From Limnoraphis robusta CS-951 (lineage in GTDB: Bacteria > Cyanobacteriota > Cyanobacteriia > Cyanobacteriales > Microcoleaceae): a DNA stretch of 41,440 nt. The stretch covers positions 1 through 41,440 of the forward strand of contig NZ_LATL02000235.1 in the NCBI RefSeq assembly GCF_000972705.2, in the 5' to 3' direction. Below the pieces are notes generated by a model. The model did no database searches, was not told where the DNA came from, and worked only from the letters and a program-made list of their open reading frames with translations. Every line of letters begins with the position of its first letter. Within the stretch, counting starts at the first letter, position 1. Positions 25,650-33,340 of this stretch are shown in pieces. Both the position numbers and the translations under genes were made by a program.

Positions 25650-26366
25650 ATGGTTGAATACAGTCCTGAACCGCCTCGAACCTTAGCGATTGATATCGGG
25701 GGGAGTGGTATTAAAATGATGGTGTTGAACCTCGTAGGTGAACCTTTAACTCAACGAGCTAGAGTCGAAACACCTCAACCCGCAACACCCGAATTAGTGA
25801 TCGCCGCCGTCAGCGAATTAGCTCGTCAACAGGGAGAATTTGAACGGGTTTCTGTTGGTTTTCCGGGGGTTGTTGTGCGGGGAGTCACAAAAACTGCCGT
25901 TAATTTACACCCAGAATGGCTAGATTTAGATTTCGCCGGGAAACTCTCTCAACAGCTTGGAAAACCTGTGCGAGTGGCAAATGATGCGGATATCCAAGGT
26001 TTAGGGGCGATTTCCGGTCATGGTGTAGAATTTGTAATCACACTCGGCACCGGAATTGGTACTGCTTTATTTTTAAATGGTCGCTTAGTTCCGAATTTAG
26101 AAGGCGGACATCATCCTTTTCGCAAGGGTGAAACCTACGAACAACAGCTCGGAAATGCTACCTTAGAAAAAATTGGCAAAAAGCGGTGGAATCTGCGTTT
26201 AGAAAAAGCCCTAAAAACCCTACATCGGGTGTTAAATTGTGACCGAATTTATCTCGGAGGGGGCAATACGAAGAAAATCAACTTTGAGTTACCCAACTTT
26301 ATCGAAATTATTCCCAACGTCACCGGAATTTTAGGCGGAATTCGCTTGTGGGAAAGCGATCTCTGA
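25650..26366 (+). CDS. ppgK: Polyphosphate glucokinase (ROK family)
   Basis: Phosphorylates glucose using polyphosphate or ATP, in the cytoplasm. The 238 residues include the phosphate-binding motif AIDIGGSGIKMMVLN, GFPGVV, the catalytic NDADIQGLGA (Asp in the ND motif) and TLGTGIGTALF. The length and the absence of the ROK zinc motif fit the PpgK subgroup. The last 36 bases overlap the 3' end of the convergent bestrophin gene. Strict polyphosphate dependence cannot be shown from sequence. It fits a genome region that also handles phosphate uptake, though the two loci are far apart. Confidence 0.88.
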   Translation: MVEYSPEPPRTLAIDIGGSGIKMMVLNLVGEPLTQRARVETPQPATPELVIAAVSELARQQGEFERVSVGFPGVVVRGVTKTAVNLHPEWLDLDFAGKLSQQLGKPVRVANDADIQGLGAISGHGVEFVITLGTGIGTALFLNGRLVPNLEGGHHPFRKGETYEQQLGNATLEKIGKKRWNLRLEKALKTLHRVLNCDRIYLGGGNTKKINFELPNFIEIIPNVTGILGGIRLWESDL

Positions 26367-27323
26367 TGAGACAGCGACTTCAACAGAATGCGAAGAAGAG
26401 GTCGTCTCTGAAGTGGCTCCTTGATCCTCGGCAACAAAAGCCTTTGTGCTTTCTACATTACTAATAATTTTATCGCAAATCGCATCTAAAGGCAGATCGG
26501 TCGGATCATTCCCAAAAGGATTATCCATCAGACTGCCAATTTCATCAACTCCAAGTAGAACCGTTGCGATCGCCATCATGGCAAATCCCACCCACCAGTT
26601 TAATTGTGCGACTAAATGAAAGGGTAACAAACAACAGTAAATTAGAATTAATTTTCTCAAAAAACTCACATAAGCTAGGGGTGTAGGTGTGGTAGCAATT
26701 CGTTCACAATAAGTCAACCCTTCAACCAGCTTATTGAGTTGATTGAGTATGATCATCTGCTGTATGGGCGTGATAGAATGGCGTTGGCTCAATTGTTTTA
26801 GGAAATGTCTAATCCACAATGAAATTTGCAGGGGTGGATTTGAAGCTTGACGACATTGATCTAAAATTTTAGGTGAAACCCATTGATCTAATTCAGTGGT
26901 AAGGGTTTGTTGTCGTAGATGAAGTTTGGTTGCGATCGCAAACGCTATTAAGAGTTTGAACAGATCCGTTTTTTCCTGCTGAGTCTTTTGATCAATGGCG
27001 GGAATTGTGATCTGAATTTCTCGGGATAAATTCCGAATTTCAACGGTGATCATTCCCCAAGCTTGACGTCCTTGCCAAAAGCGATCATAAGCGGCATTTG
27101 TCCGAAAAACTAACAATAAACCTAACACTAAGTTACAAGCGACATTCGTCGTTAAGCTTCCCACGACATTTAATTGTAATGTCGGTTGAACAACATGAAC
27201 ATAAGCAACTCCTATCCCTAAACTGGCAAAAATCAATGAGCGAGGTAAAATTGCCTTGACAACTCCCGCATCTAATTTTAGGGATTGGCGAAACCAGTTT
27301 AACGGATTTACACTGAACAGCAC
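26331..27323 (-). CDS. Bestrophin-like anion channel (UPF0187)
   Basis: Membrane protein of 330 residues of the bestrophin family. Signatures are the second-helix region LVFRTNAAYDRFWQGRQAWG (about 72-91), CERIATTPTPLAYV, and NPFGNDPTDLPLD (268-280), with hydrophobic segments near 30-48, 62-74 and 222-260. The C-terminal 35 residues are Ser/Glu-rich and non-conserved, and their coding sequence overlaps the ppgK 3' end. Relatives act as chloride or bicarbonate channels; in algae and some cyanobacteria they are linked to bicarbonate supply, which is only a possibility here. Confidence 0.9.
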   Translation of the reverse strand: MLFSVNPLNWFRQSLKLDAGVVKAILPRSLIFASLGIGVAYVHVVQPTLQLNVVGSLTTNVACNLVLGLLLVFRTNAAYDRFWQGRQAWGMITVEIRNLSREIQITIPAIDQKTQQEKTDLFKLLIAFAIATKLHLRQQTLTTELDQWVSPKILDQCRQASNPPLQISLWIRHFLKQLSQRHSITPIQQMIILNQLNKLVEGLTYCERIATTPTPLAYVSFLRKLILIYCCLLPFHLVAQLNWWVGFAMMAIATVLLGVDEIGSLMDNPFGNDPTDLPLDAICDKIISNVESTKAFVAEDQGATSETTSSSHSVEVAVSSEIAFPQANSA

Positions 27324-27659
27324 CTTTGTATTTTCTTTATAGAGACGAATAACTTTCGGTAAGATTCTAGCTTGAGTCTAAGCTTCATACAGTAACTATT
27401 CTATCATTTTAGGCGAGTTTGACGCAAGTTTGATCACAAGATAACCTGTTAAAATCAAGATTTACAAAACTTGAATTCTTGGCAAACTTAAAATTAAAAC
27501 TCTTATTCTTGAGAAGACATCCTAGCGGCTCAAAGTGTAAAATTCAGTGTAAAATAAAACGGTTGTGCTTGCCAATACACAGATCATAATCTGTTCGCGG
27601 TTCGGCGCTTGTAAACCCACTGAATCCTTCAAAATTAGGTCAAATTCCAATAAATCAAG
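27324..27659. other. 336-bp divergent spacer between bestrophin and purB
   Basis: This is an AT-rich spacer that must hold both promoters. It contains a perfect 10-bp direct repeat at 27534-27555 and a promoter-like pair at 27563-27592 facing purB. No small open frame or RNA could be supported. Confidence 0.5.
27534..27555 (+). promoter_or_regulatory. Direct repeat AGTGTAAAAT, possible operator upstream of purB
   Basis: AGTGTAAAAT occurs at 27534-27543 and again at 27546-27555, a 12-bp period close to one helical turn. A TTGTGC/TAATCT hexamer pair (27563-27568 and 27587-27592, 18-bp spacer) follows directly, which is where an activator site would sit. The regulator is unknown. Confidence 0.35.
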
Positions 27660-28955
27660 ATGATTGAACGTTACACACTGCCCGAAATGGGCAATCTTTG
27701 GACAGATGAATACAAACTGAAAACTTGGCTTCAGGTTGAAATTGCCGTCTGTGAAGCCCAAGCCGAATTAGGATACATTCCCTGGGAAGCTGTTGAACAG
27801 ATCAAAGCCAAGGCAAATTTTGACCTGAAACGAGTTCAAGAAATAGAAGCCGAAGTCCGCCATGATGTGATTGCTTTTCTGACTAACGTTAACGAATATG
27901 TCGGCGATGCAGGACGCTATATTCACCTGGGCTTAACCAGTTCCGATGTCTTGGATACGGCTTTAGCCTTGCAATTGGTCGCCAGTACCGATATCCTTTT
28001 AGAACGGGTTGAATGTTTGAGTCAAGCCCTACGTTATCAAGCCCAACAACATCGTAATACGGTTATGGTGGGGCGATCGCATGGGATTCACGCTGAACCG
28101 ATTACCTTTGGCTTCAAACTCGCCGGATGGTTAGCAGAAGTCTGTCGCAACCGGGAACGTTTGGTGCGTCTGCGTCACGATATCGCTGTCGGTAAAATCT
28201 CCGGGGCGGTGGGGACTTATGCCAATATCGATCCGCGTGTGGAAGCGATCGCCTGTCAAAATTTGGGACTGCAACCGGATACCGCTTCGACTCAGGTGAT
28301 TTCTCGCGATCGCCATGCCGAATACTCCCAAACTTTAGCATTATTAGGCGCCTCTATCGAACGATTTGCAGTCGAAATTCGCAACTTGCAACGGACCGAT
28401 GTTTTAGAAGTTGAAGAATTCTTTTCTAAAGGTCAAAAAGGGTCTTCAGCAATGCCTCACAAACGCAACCCTATCCGCAGTGAACGTTTAACCGGACTCG
28501 CGAGAATTTTGCGAGGTCATGCGGTTGTCGCTTTAGAAAATGTAGCCTTGTGGCATGAACGAGATATTTCTCACAGTTCAGTTGAACGGATGATTTTACC
28601 GGATTCTTCAACTCTGGCTCATTTTATGTTAGTGGAAACCACCGATTTAGTCAAGAACCTGTTAGTTTATCCTGAAAACATGACCCGTAACATGAATCTC
28701 TATGGAGGTGTTGTGTTTAGCCAGCGTGTCTTATTGGCATTGGTTGAAAAGGGTTTAAGCCGTGAAGAAGCTTACACGATTGTACAATCTTGCGCCCATC
28801 AAGCCTGGAATACAACCGGGGGAAATTTCTATGATTTAATTGTCCAAGATGAGCGAGTAATGGCGACACTTTCACGATCAGAAATTGATGCTTGTTTTGA
28901 TCCTCAATACCATTTGAGGCATTTAGAAGAAGTGTATCAACGCTTAGGAATTTGA
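27660..28955 (+). CDS. purB: Adenylosuccinate lyase
   Basis: Catalyses two fumarate-releasing steps of purine synthesis (SAICAR to AICAR, and adenylosuccinate to AMP). The 431 residues match the short class of PurB. The N-terminal MIERYTLPEMGNLWTDEYK, HDVIAFL, the catalytic-histidine region GRSHGIHAEPITFG, and the fumarase-superfamily signature GSSAMPHKRNPI are all present. The start at 27660 fits the family, although the ribosome-binding site is weak. It stands as a single gene. Confidence 0.97.
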   Translation: MIERYTLPEMGNLWTDEYKLKTWLQVEIAVCEAQAELGYIPWEAVEQIKAKANFDLKRVQEIEAEVRHDVIAFLTNVNEYVGDAGRYIHLGLTSSDVLDTALALQLVASTDILLERVECLSQALRYQAQQHRNTVMVGRSHGIHAEPITFGFKLAGWLAEVCRNRERLVRLRHDIAVGKISGAVGTYANIDPRVEAIACQNLGLQPDTASTQVISRDRHAEYSQTLALLGASIERFAVEIRNLQRTDVLEVEEFFSKGQKGSSAMPHKRNPIRSERLTGLARILRGHAVVALENVALWHERDISHSSVERMILPDSSTLAHFMLVETTDLVKNLLVYPENMTRNMNLYGGVVFSQRVLLALVEKGLSREEAYTIVQSCAHQAWNTTGGNFYDLIVQDERVMATLSRSEIDACFDPQYHLRHLEEVYQRLGI

Positions 28956-29097
28956 CGCAGAATCTTCGGGGTGAGTTGGGCGAGACTTCAGGAAACTGCT
29001 GTTTCAGTTAGCAGTACAGGGAACTGTTCACCGTCTTTCATCTGACCCCAATTTGCTCATTTTATTTCCACTCTTATCGAGTTCTAAAAATGAGAAT

Positions 29098-29823
29098 ATG
29101 ACTCGAAAATTGATTTTATTTATTACGGTATTATTGTCGATTGTGGGATGTCATCTAACGGCTATTCCTTCGGCTGAACTTCAGGGAAACTCTAATCAAG
29201 CGATTGCGGTTGAAATGGCACAAAATCCTCCCGAGTCTCCACCAATTCAAGTTTATTCTCCGGTTCAAGAACGAGAAAAATTAGTTGATATTCGTGATAT
29301 TAATCCCAATATAAAACTGGATATTCGTTACGCGACAACCCAGAACTTTTTAAAACGAAAACTCTATTCTGTTCCTCGTTGTTTGTTGCGGGCTGATGTT
29401 GCACAATCCCTCTCAAAAGTGCAGCAAGATCTCGAAGGAATGGGCTTAGGATTGAAAGTTTTTGACTGCTATCGACCTTGGTCTGTCACCAAACAAATGT
29501 GGGAAATTTTACCCGATAATCGTTATGTTGCAAACCCCCAAAGAGGTTCTCGTCATAATCGGGGGGCGGCGGTAGATTTAACGTTAGTTGATTTACGCAA
29601 CGGAAAAGAACTAGAAATGCCCACTGATTTTGATGATTTTACCGATCAAGCCGCCCGAGATTATCCCCATAATTCCCCACAAGTTCGCCGCAATAGTGAC
29701 TTATTAGAATACAAAATGAAACAATACGGTTTTAGTTCTTTAATTACCGAATGGTGGCATTTTGATGCGGTAGGTTGGAATCAATATTCCCTCTTAGATG
29801 TACAACTTGATCGGGTTCCGTGA
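29098..29823 (+). CDS. VanX-like D-Ala-D-Ala dipeptidase, lipoprotein
   Basis: Zinc peptidase of family M15D, 241 residues. The lipobox IVGC (Cys18) predicts a lipid-anchored periplasmic enzyme, unlike the cytoplasmic VanX of resistance operons. Zinc ligands are His153 and Asp160 in SRHNRGAAVDLTL and His221 in EWWHFD, with the base Glu218 and the conserved Arg126 in CYRPWS. The catalytic set is complete. A role in peptidoglycan recycling is more likely than vancomycin resistance, since no vanH or vanA is nearby. The ATG at 29098 is chosen for the signal peptide; the frame is open 45 bases further upstream. Confidence 0.88.
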   Translation: MTRKLILFITVLLSIVGCHLTAIPSAELQGNSNQAIAVEMAQNPPESPPIQVYSPVQEREKLVDIRDINPNIKLDIRYATTQNFLKRKLYSVPRCLLRADVAQSLSKVQQDLEGMGLGLKVFDCYRPWSVTKQMWEILPDNRYVANPQRGSRHNRGAAVDLTLVDLRNGKELEMPTDFDDFTDQAARDYPHNSPQVRRNSDLLEYKMKQYGFSSLITEWWHFDAVGWNQYSLLDVQLDRVP

Positions 29824-29828
29824 CTGGC

Positions 29829-30455
29829 TTATTCCCCTAAATTCATTTGACCCCAAAATCCGGTAACAATTCGACTGCCATCTTTGAGAACATGAATTTC
29901 TATTTGATCACTCGCCCAAGTCAGTTTATCCGCAAAATCGGGATTAAAAACCCGCACTTTTTGATTCCGGGAAGACACCAAAGAATCCGGTGAATGAATG
30001 GCTAAAGATTCGACAAACGGCCCATCAATTAACAAATCTAACTGATCTAACAAGTCTTGAGAACCTGGAGGGGCTTTGGGCGATCGCAATTCTTCTAAGG
30101 TAAACCCCGTAAATGACATTACATTAAAACCCTTTGCTTTTAAAAGTTTTGCCAGTTGAGTTAAAGCGGGGGCTTGCCAAAAGGGTTCTCCGCCGGAAAA
30201 TGTGACGCCTTGGTTGCGAGAATGACTCACAATTTTATCCGCTAATTCTTCAACTTTGATTAATTGATTGACTTCAAAAGACCAAGAGGGAGTATTAAAA
30301 CATCCCCCACATTCTCGTTGACAGCCTTGTACCCAAACCACCGCCCGACAACCGGGGCCATTGACTTCAGATTCATCAACATAACCCATAATATTCAGAT
30401 ATCCGGGGGGAATTTCTGCCAATAAAGCGGGAGGATTAAAAATTAAGTTGTTCAT
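29829..30455 (-). CDS. NrdG-like radical SAM activating protein
   Basis: The 208-residue radical SAM protein has the cluster motif C45-x3-C49-x2-C52 (GCQRECGGC), SAM-contact motif TFSGGEPFWQ (about 85-94) and the layout of glycyl-radical-enzyme activases of the NrdG type. NrdG activates the anaerobic ribonucleotide reductase NrdD, but no nrdD is in the window, so the partner enzyme is unknown. It converges on the VanX-like gene, with 5 bp between stops. Its leader contains a candidate structured RNA at 30479-30573, only about 25 bases from the start codon. Confidence 0.8.
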   Translation of the reverse strand: MNNLIFNPPALLAEIPPGYLNIMGYVDESEVNGPGCRAVVWVQGCQRECGGCFNTPSWSFEVNQLIKVEELADKIVSHSRNQGVTFSGGEPFWQAPALTQLAKLLKAKGFNVMSFTGFTLEELRSPKAPPGSQDLLDQLDLLIDGPFVESLAIHSPDSLVSSRNQKVRVFNPDFADKLTWASDQIEIHVLKDGSRIVTGFWGQMNLGE

Positions 30456-30478
30456 GGTAAATCCATTTAAAATGTGTT

Positions 30479-30573
30479 GAAGTAGGCGCAGAAAAATAAT
30501 TCAGTTCGCTGTTGTGCTTTAGCATGATAGGCTTTGGACTCTCCGCCCAACAACAAAGTGTGATGCCTACTTC
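30479..30573 (-). ncRNA. Candidate structured leader RNA upstream of the radical SAM gene
   Basis: Nested pairings are visible. An outer perfect 9-bp stem joins GAAGTAGGC (30479-30487) and GCCTACTTC (30565-30573). An inner 6-bp stem joins TGTTGT (30510-30515) and ACAACA (30550-30555). The enclosed central part can form a further GGC/GCC hairpin. Unpaired segments of 9 and 22 bases flank the inner stem. It sits in the 5' leader of the NrdG-like gene. I could not match it to a known riboswitch. A MITE or a plus-strand small RNA are alternatives. Confidence 0.4.
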
Positions 30574-30642
30574 ATCAATTCTATTGTAGAGAATTAGGAA
30601 ATCACCTCTCTACATCTGAAGTTTTATTTAAGATTTTAACGG

Positions 30643-31389
30643 TTATTCAACTTTCACCAAAAATTCATATGGATATCCCCGAAAGTTAGAATCCAATTCT
30701 AAGGTATATTGTCCGGTTGTGGGAAGTTCTCCCGTCCATTCACTGCGGCTATCAGTATAAGGATCTCCGGCTAAAAGTTGCCCGTCTGGGGTAACAATAC
30801 GCGGAAAAACCTGTTCACGACTTTCAACCGTTAGGGTTTGACCTGCTTCTGCATTGAGAAGATAACGATGACTTCCCCCGCCAATAATTTCACCTTTAAT
30901 AATCGCCGAATTTCCCCCCGGTAAAAAGTTAATCGGTTTCTCTACATTGGCACAACTGCTTTTGGTGCGATTTTTAGCCACCCATCCTTCTACGGGGCTA
31001 CTAATTTGTAACCAACCAAGCTGTTCACTAACAACAGAAATAAACGTATTATTATCAAGTTGAGCGACAATATTATCATCCTTGACTTCAGGGGATGAAC
31101 GGACATTCAGAGGTGCTTCTGGATCATTAACCACCGCCATATTAATCCGACAATTCTCTACAGGCGGTCGAATCACCACTGGGTTAGTTTCAGAAGACGG
31201 CGGGGAAATCGGGGCGTTAGCGGGTGCAGCAGCGACCGGAGAAGGCGTCGTTGGCGGTGGACTCTGGGAGTTTAAAGTCTCCTCAGTCGGAGGTTGAGAA
31301 GAGGGCATCGCCGTAATATAAGCGACTATTACGGCTGTGGCGAGTCCGGCTGCCCCTGCAATCATCAACTGGCTAGGTTTGAAGGACAT
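30643..31389 (-). CDS. Membrane-anchored SH3-like protein with C-terminal beta-sandwich
   Basis: A 248-residue protein: signal anchor at 8-28, a Pro/Ala/Ser-rich linker to about 78, an SH3b domain at about 80-147 with LNVRSSPEV and EGWVAKNRT and flanking Cys80 and Cys146, then a C-terminal domain at about 155-248. The last domain resembles the pre-peptidase C-terminal (PPC-like) fold (EAGQTLTVES, TTGQYTLELDS). It likely sits in the periplasm and may bind peptidoglycan or polysaccharide. The SH3 part is related to the small protein at 14636-14998. It diverges from the NACHT-like gene. Confidence 0.8.
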   Translation of the reverse strand: MSFKPSQLMIAGAAGLATAVIVAYITAMPSSQPPTEETLNSQSPPPTTPSPVAAAPANAPISPPSSETNPVVIRPPVENCRINMAVVNDPEAPLNVRSSPEVKDDNIVAQLDNNTFISVVSEQLGWLQISSPVEGWVAKNRTKSSCANVEKPINFLPGGNSAIIKGEIIGGGSHRYLLNAEAGQTLTVESREQVFPRIVTPDGQLLAGDPYTDSRSEWTGELPTTGQYTLELDSNFRGYPYEFLVKVE

Positions 31390-31577
31390 CAGTATAGACC
31401 TCGTTTCTCAGGAAAAATTGATCGTAGCAATTTCGTGTAAGCAGTTTCGGGATAGTACCTGAAACTTCAGGACTTTCTCGGGAAATTTGACATCCAGATT
31501 TTAAATGTTCGTCTACCCTGTATATTTTAAATTAAACTTGAGCTGGCTTTAATTGATCGCCAATATCCTATACTTCT

Positions 31578-32972
31578 ATGTTACGATTTAATTCCAATCG
31601 ACTCCCGCATCAGAAACGTTATCAACTGCTTCAGCACGTCAAAAACGAAGTTAAGCAATATCGGTTACAATCACCTCACAGAGCTGTATTAACCCATTTA
31701 GCCCAGGAAACTCCCCCGTTAAAAATGCGGCGAATTTGGGATATCGAAGCCAAGGTGGGAAATCGTCCGAGTTTTCGATTATCGCCTGAGTGTGGGATTA
31801 TTCCGGTTTTTGATCGCATCGGCGGAAAGCTGTTGATTCTTGGAGGAACCGGGGCAGGAAAAACAACAACGTTAATCGGGTTAACGAAGGTATTGGTTAA
31901 ACGAGCGTTACGCGATCAGGGAGAACCCATACCGATATTATTAAATTTAGCAAGTTGGACGGATAGTGAACAATCGATTGACAGTTGGATGATTGATCAA
32001 CTCAATATTAAATATGATATTCCTACAGATTTAGCGAAAGATTGGCTGGAAAAATTACAAATTTTACCGTTATTAGATGGGTTTGATGAAGTCAAAAAAA
32101 ATCAACATAATTCCTGTATTCTTAAGCTGAATGAATTTTTATCCAGTCAGATTTGTCCTTTACATTTAGTGGTTTGTAGCAGTGTAGAAGCTTATCATAA
32201 TTGTGAAGCAGTATTGCAGCTTAATGGGGCTATTTTACTGCGTCCGCTCACCAAAAAACAAATTAGAACTTATTTAATGAATGCTCGCAGTCGAGAACTT
32301 TGGAATAATATTGAAAAAGATGAAAATTTATTAAAATTAGCGAAAAAACCCCTACTTCTTAGTATGATGACCTTAGCCTATGAAGAAATTTTAATCTCTT
32401 CTTGGAAGCGGTTAGGGACCTTAGAAGAACAACGCCAATATTTATTTAATGCTTATATTCGCACTCAAATTGCACCCCATCGCAAACCGTCAACCTCTCG
32501 AAAAAACTGGGAAGAACAAAATTTAGAAAAGGTTAGACAGGGCTTAGAATGGTTAGCCAAACGTTTGGAAGAAGAAAATCAGTCTGAGTTTTCGATTCAA
32601 GAAATTTCCCCCAGTTGGTTGCAAGATTCTCAACAAGAAAATCAATATAAGATTGGGGTTAAGTTCGTTTCCGGGTTGATTTGGTGGGGAATTATTGCTT
32701 TAATTGCTCTCGGGGTCATTTTGAGTTCAATTTTGCTCGTTTTTGGGGGAATAATTCTGGGTTGTATCTGGGCGTTTATCTATCGAAAGTTGGCAATTAG
32801 TGACTGGATAGAACAGTTTATTTTACGCGGTTTTTTGTCTTATAAAGGTTATCTTCCTTGGAAAACTAAACAGTTTTTAAATGTCGCAACCAAACGCTTA
32901 CTTTTACAAAAAGTGGGTGATCGTTATCGGTTTATTCATCGTCTACTTCAACACCATTTTTCTCAACTGTAA
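31578..32972 (+). CDS. NACHT-like STAND NTPase with C-terminal membrane hairpin
   Basis: The 464-residue protein has a short helical N-terminus (1-75) and a NACHT-like P-loop domain: Walker A GGTGAGKTTT (89-98), Walker B LPLLDGFDEV (163-172) and sensor region VVCSSVEAY (198-206), where relatives usually have Arg after CS. A helical region with the AKKPLLLSMM motif follows, then two hydrophobic helices at about 364-402 and a terminal RYRFIHRLLQHHF motif common at the end of cyanobacterial NACHT proteins. No WD40, TPR or recognised effector domain is attached, and there is no helix-turn-helix. It may sense a signal at the membrane; a defence role is only a possibility. A HIP1-based terminator follows. 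Confidence 0.75.
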   Translation: MLRFNSNRLPHQKRYQLLQHVKNEVKQYRLQSPHRAVLTHLAQETPPLKMRRIWDIEAKVGNRPSFRLSPECGIIPVFDRIGGKLLILGGTGAGKTTTLIGLTKVLVKRALRDQGEPIPILLNLASWTDSEQSIDSWMIDQLNIKYDIPTDLAKDWLEKLQILPLLDGFDEVKKNQHNSCILKLNEFLSSQICPLHLVVCSSVEAYHNCEAVLQLNGAILLRPLTKKQIRTYLMNARSRELWNNIEKDENLLKLAKKPLLLSMMTLAYEEILISSWKRLGTLEEQRQYLFNAYIRTQIAPHRKPSTSRKNWEEQNLEKVRQGLEWLAKRLEEENQSEFSIQEISPSWLQDSQQENQYKIGVKFVSGLIWWGIIALIALGVILSSILLVFGGIILGCIWAFIYRKLAISDWIEQFILRGFLSYKGYLPWKTKQFLNVATKRLLLQKVGDRYRFIHRLLQHHFSQL

Positions 32973-33081
32973 TTTTTATGATTTGTTGGAGTGAGAAGAT
33001 ATAGAAGAGTTGGAAAGAAGCAAGAACCACCACCAAGACACACCAGACACAAAGAGAGAAAATATTCTTCTTAAAAATTAA

Positions 33082-33118
33082 GCGATCGCACCAACCAAAA
33101 CGGCGATCGCATTTTTTT
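33082..33118 (+). terminator. Terminator built from two HIP1 octamers
   Basis: GCGATCGC at 33082-33089 and 33103-33110 form an 8-bp stem, followed by A and seven T residues (33112-33118). It lies downstream of the NACHT-like gene and just before the convergent petM gene. On the minus strand no T-run follows, so it serves the plus strand. Confidence 0.7.
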
Positions 33119-33145
33119 ATCCGGTTTTCAGATCAGTGACTTGAC

Positions 33146-33247
33146 TTATTCGCCGCCTTGAAGTTTGAGTAACAGGAAACCGCCTGCTAAACCCACTAAA
33201 ACGATAGAAAAGCACAAGACTGAAACATAAATGATTTCAGCAGCCAT
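33146..33247 (-). CDS. petM: Cytochrome b6f complex subunit PetM
   Basis: A 33-residue single-helix protein. It reads MAAEIIYVSVLCFSIVLVG and then LAGGFLLLKLQGGE; the end GFxLLKLQG is the hallmark of PetM. It stabilises the photosynthetic cytochrome b6f complex in the thylakoid membrane. The length fits the 32-36 residues usual for PetM. The start is preceded by AAGGAG about 12 bases upstream, slightly far. The gene is too short for most automatic callers. Confidence 0.82.
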   Translation of the reverse strand: MAAEIIYVSVLCFSIVLVGLAGGFLLLKLQGGE

Positions 33248-33340
33248 AGATTTTGATGTCTCCTTGATGTTATCCTTTCTAAATCTAGTATTTTAGCGTC
33301 CCTTTGGTCAAGCTTTTTTCCTCAACTCAGCAAACACTCG

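Noticed and set aside
29098..29823. Vancomycin-resistance locus
   Set aside because: The VanX-like protein is a lipoprotein and has no vanH, vanA or vanRS neighbours; a cell-wall recycling role is more likely.
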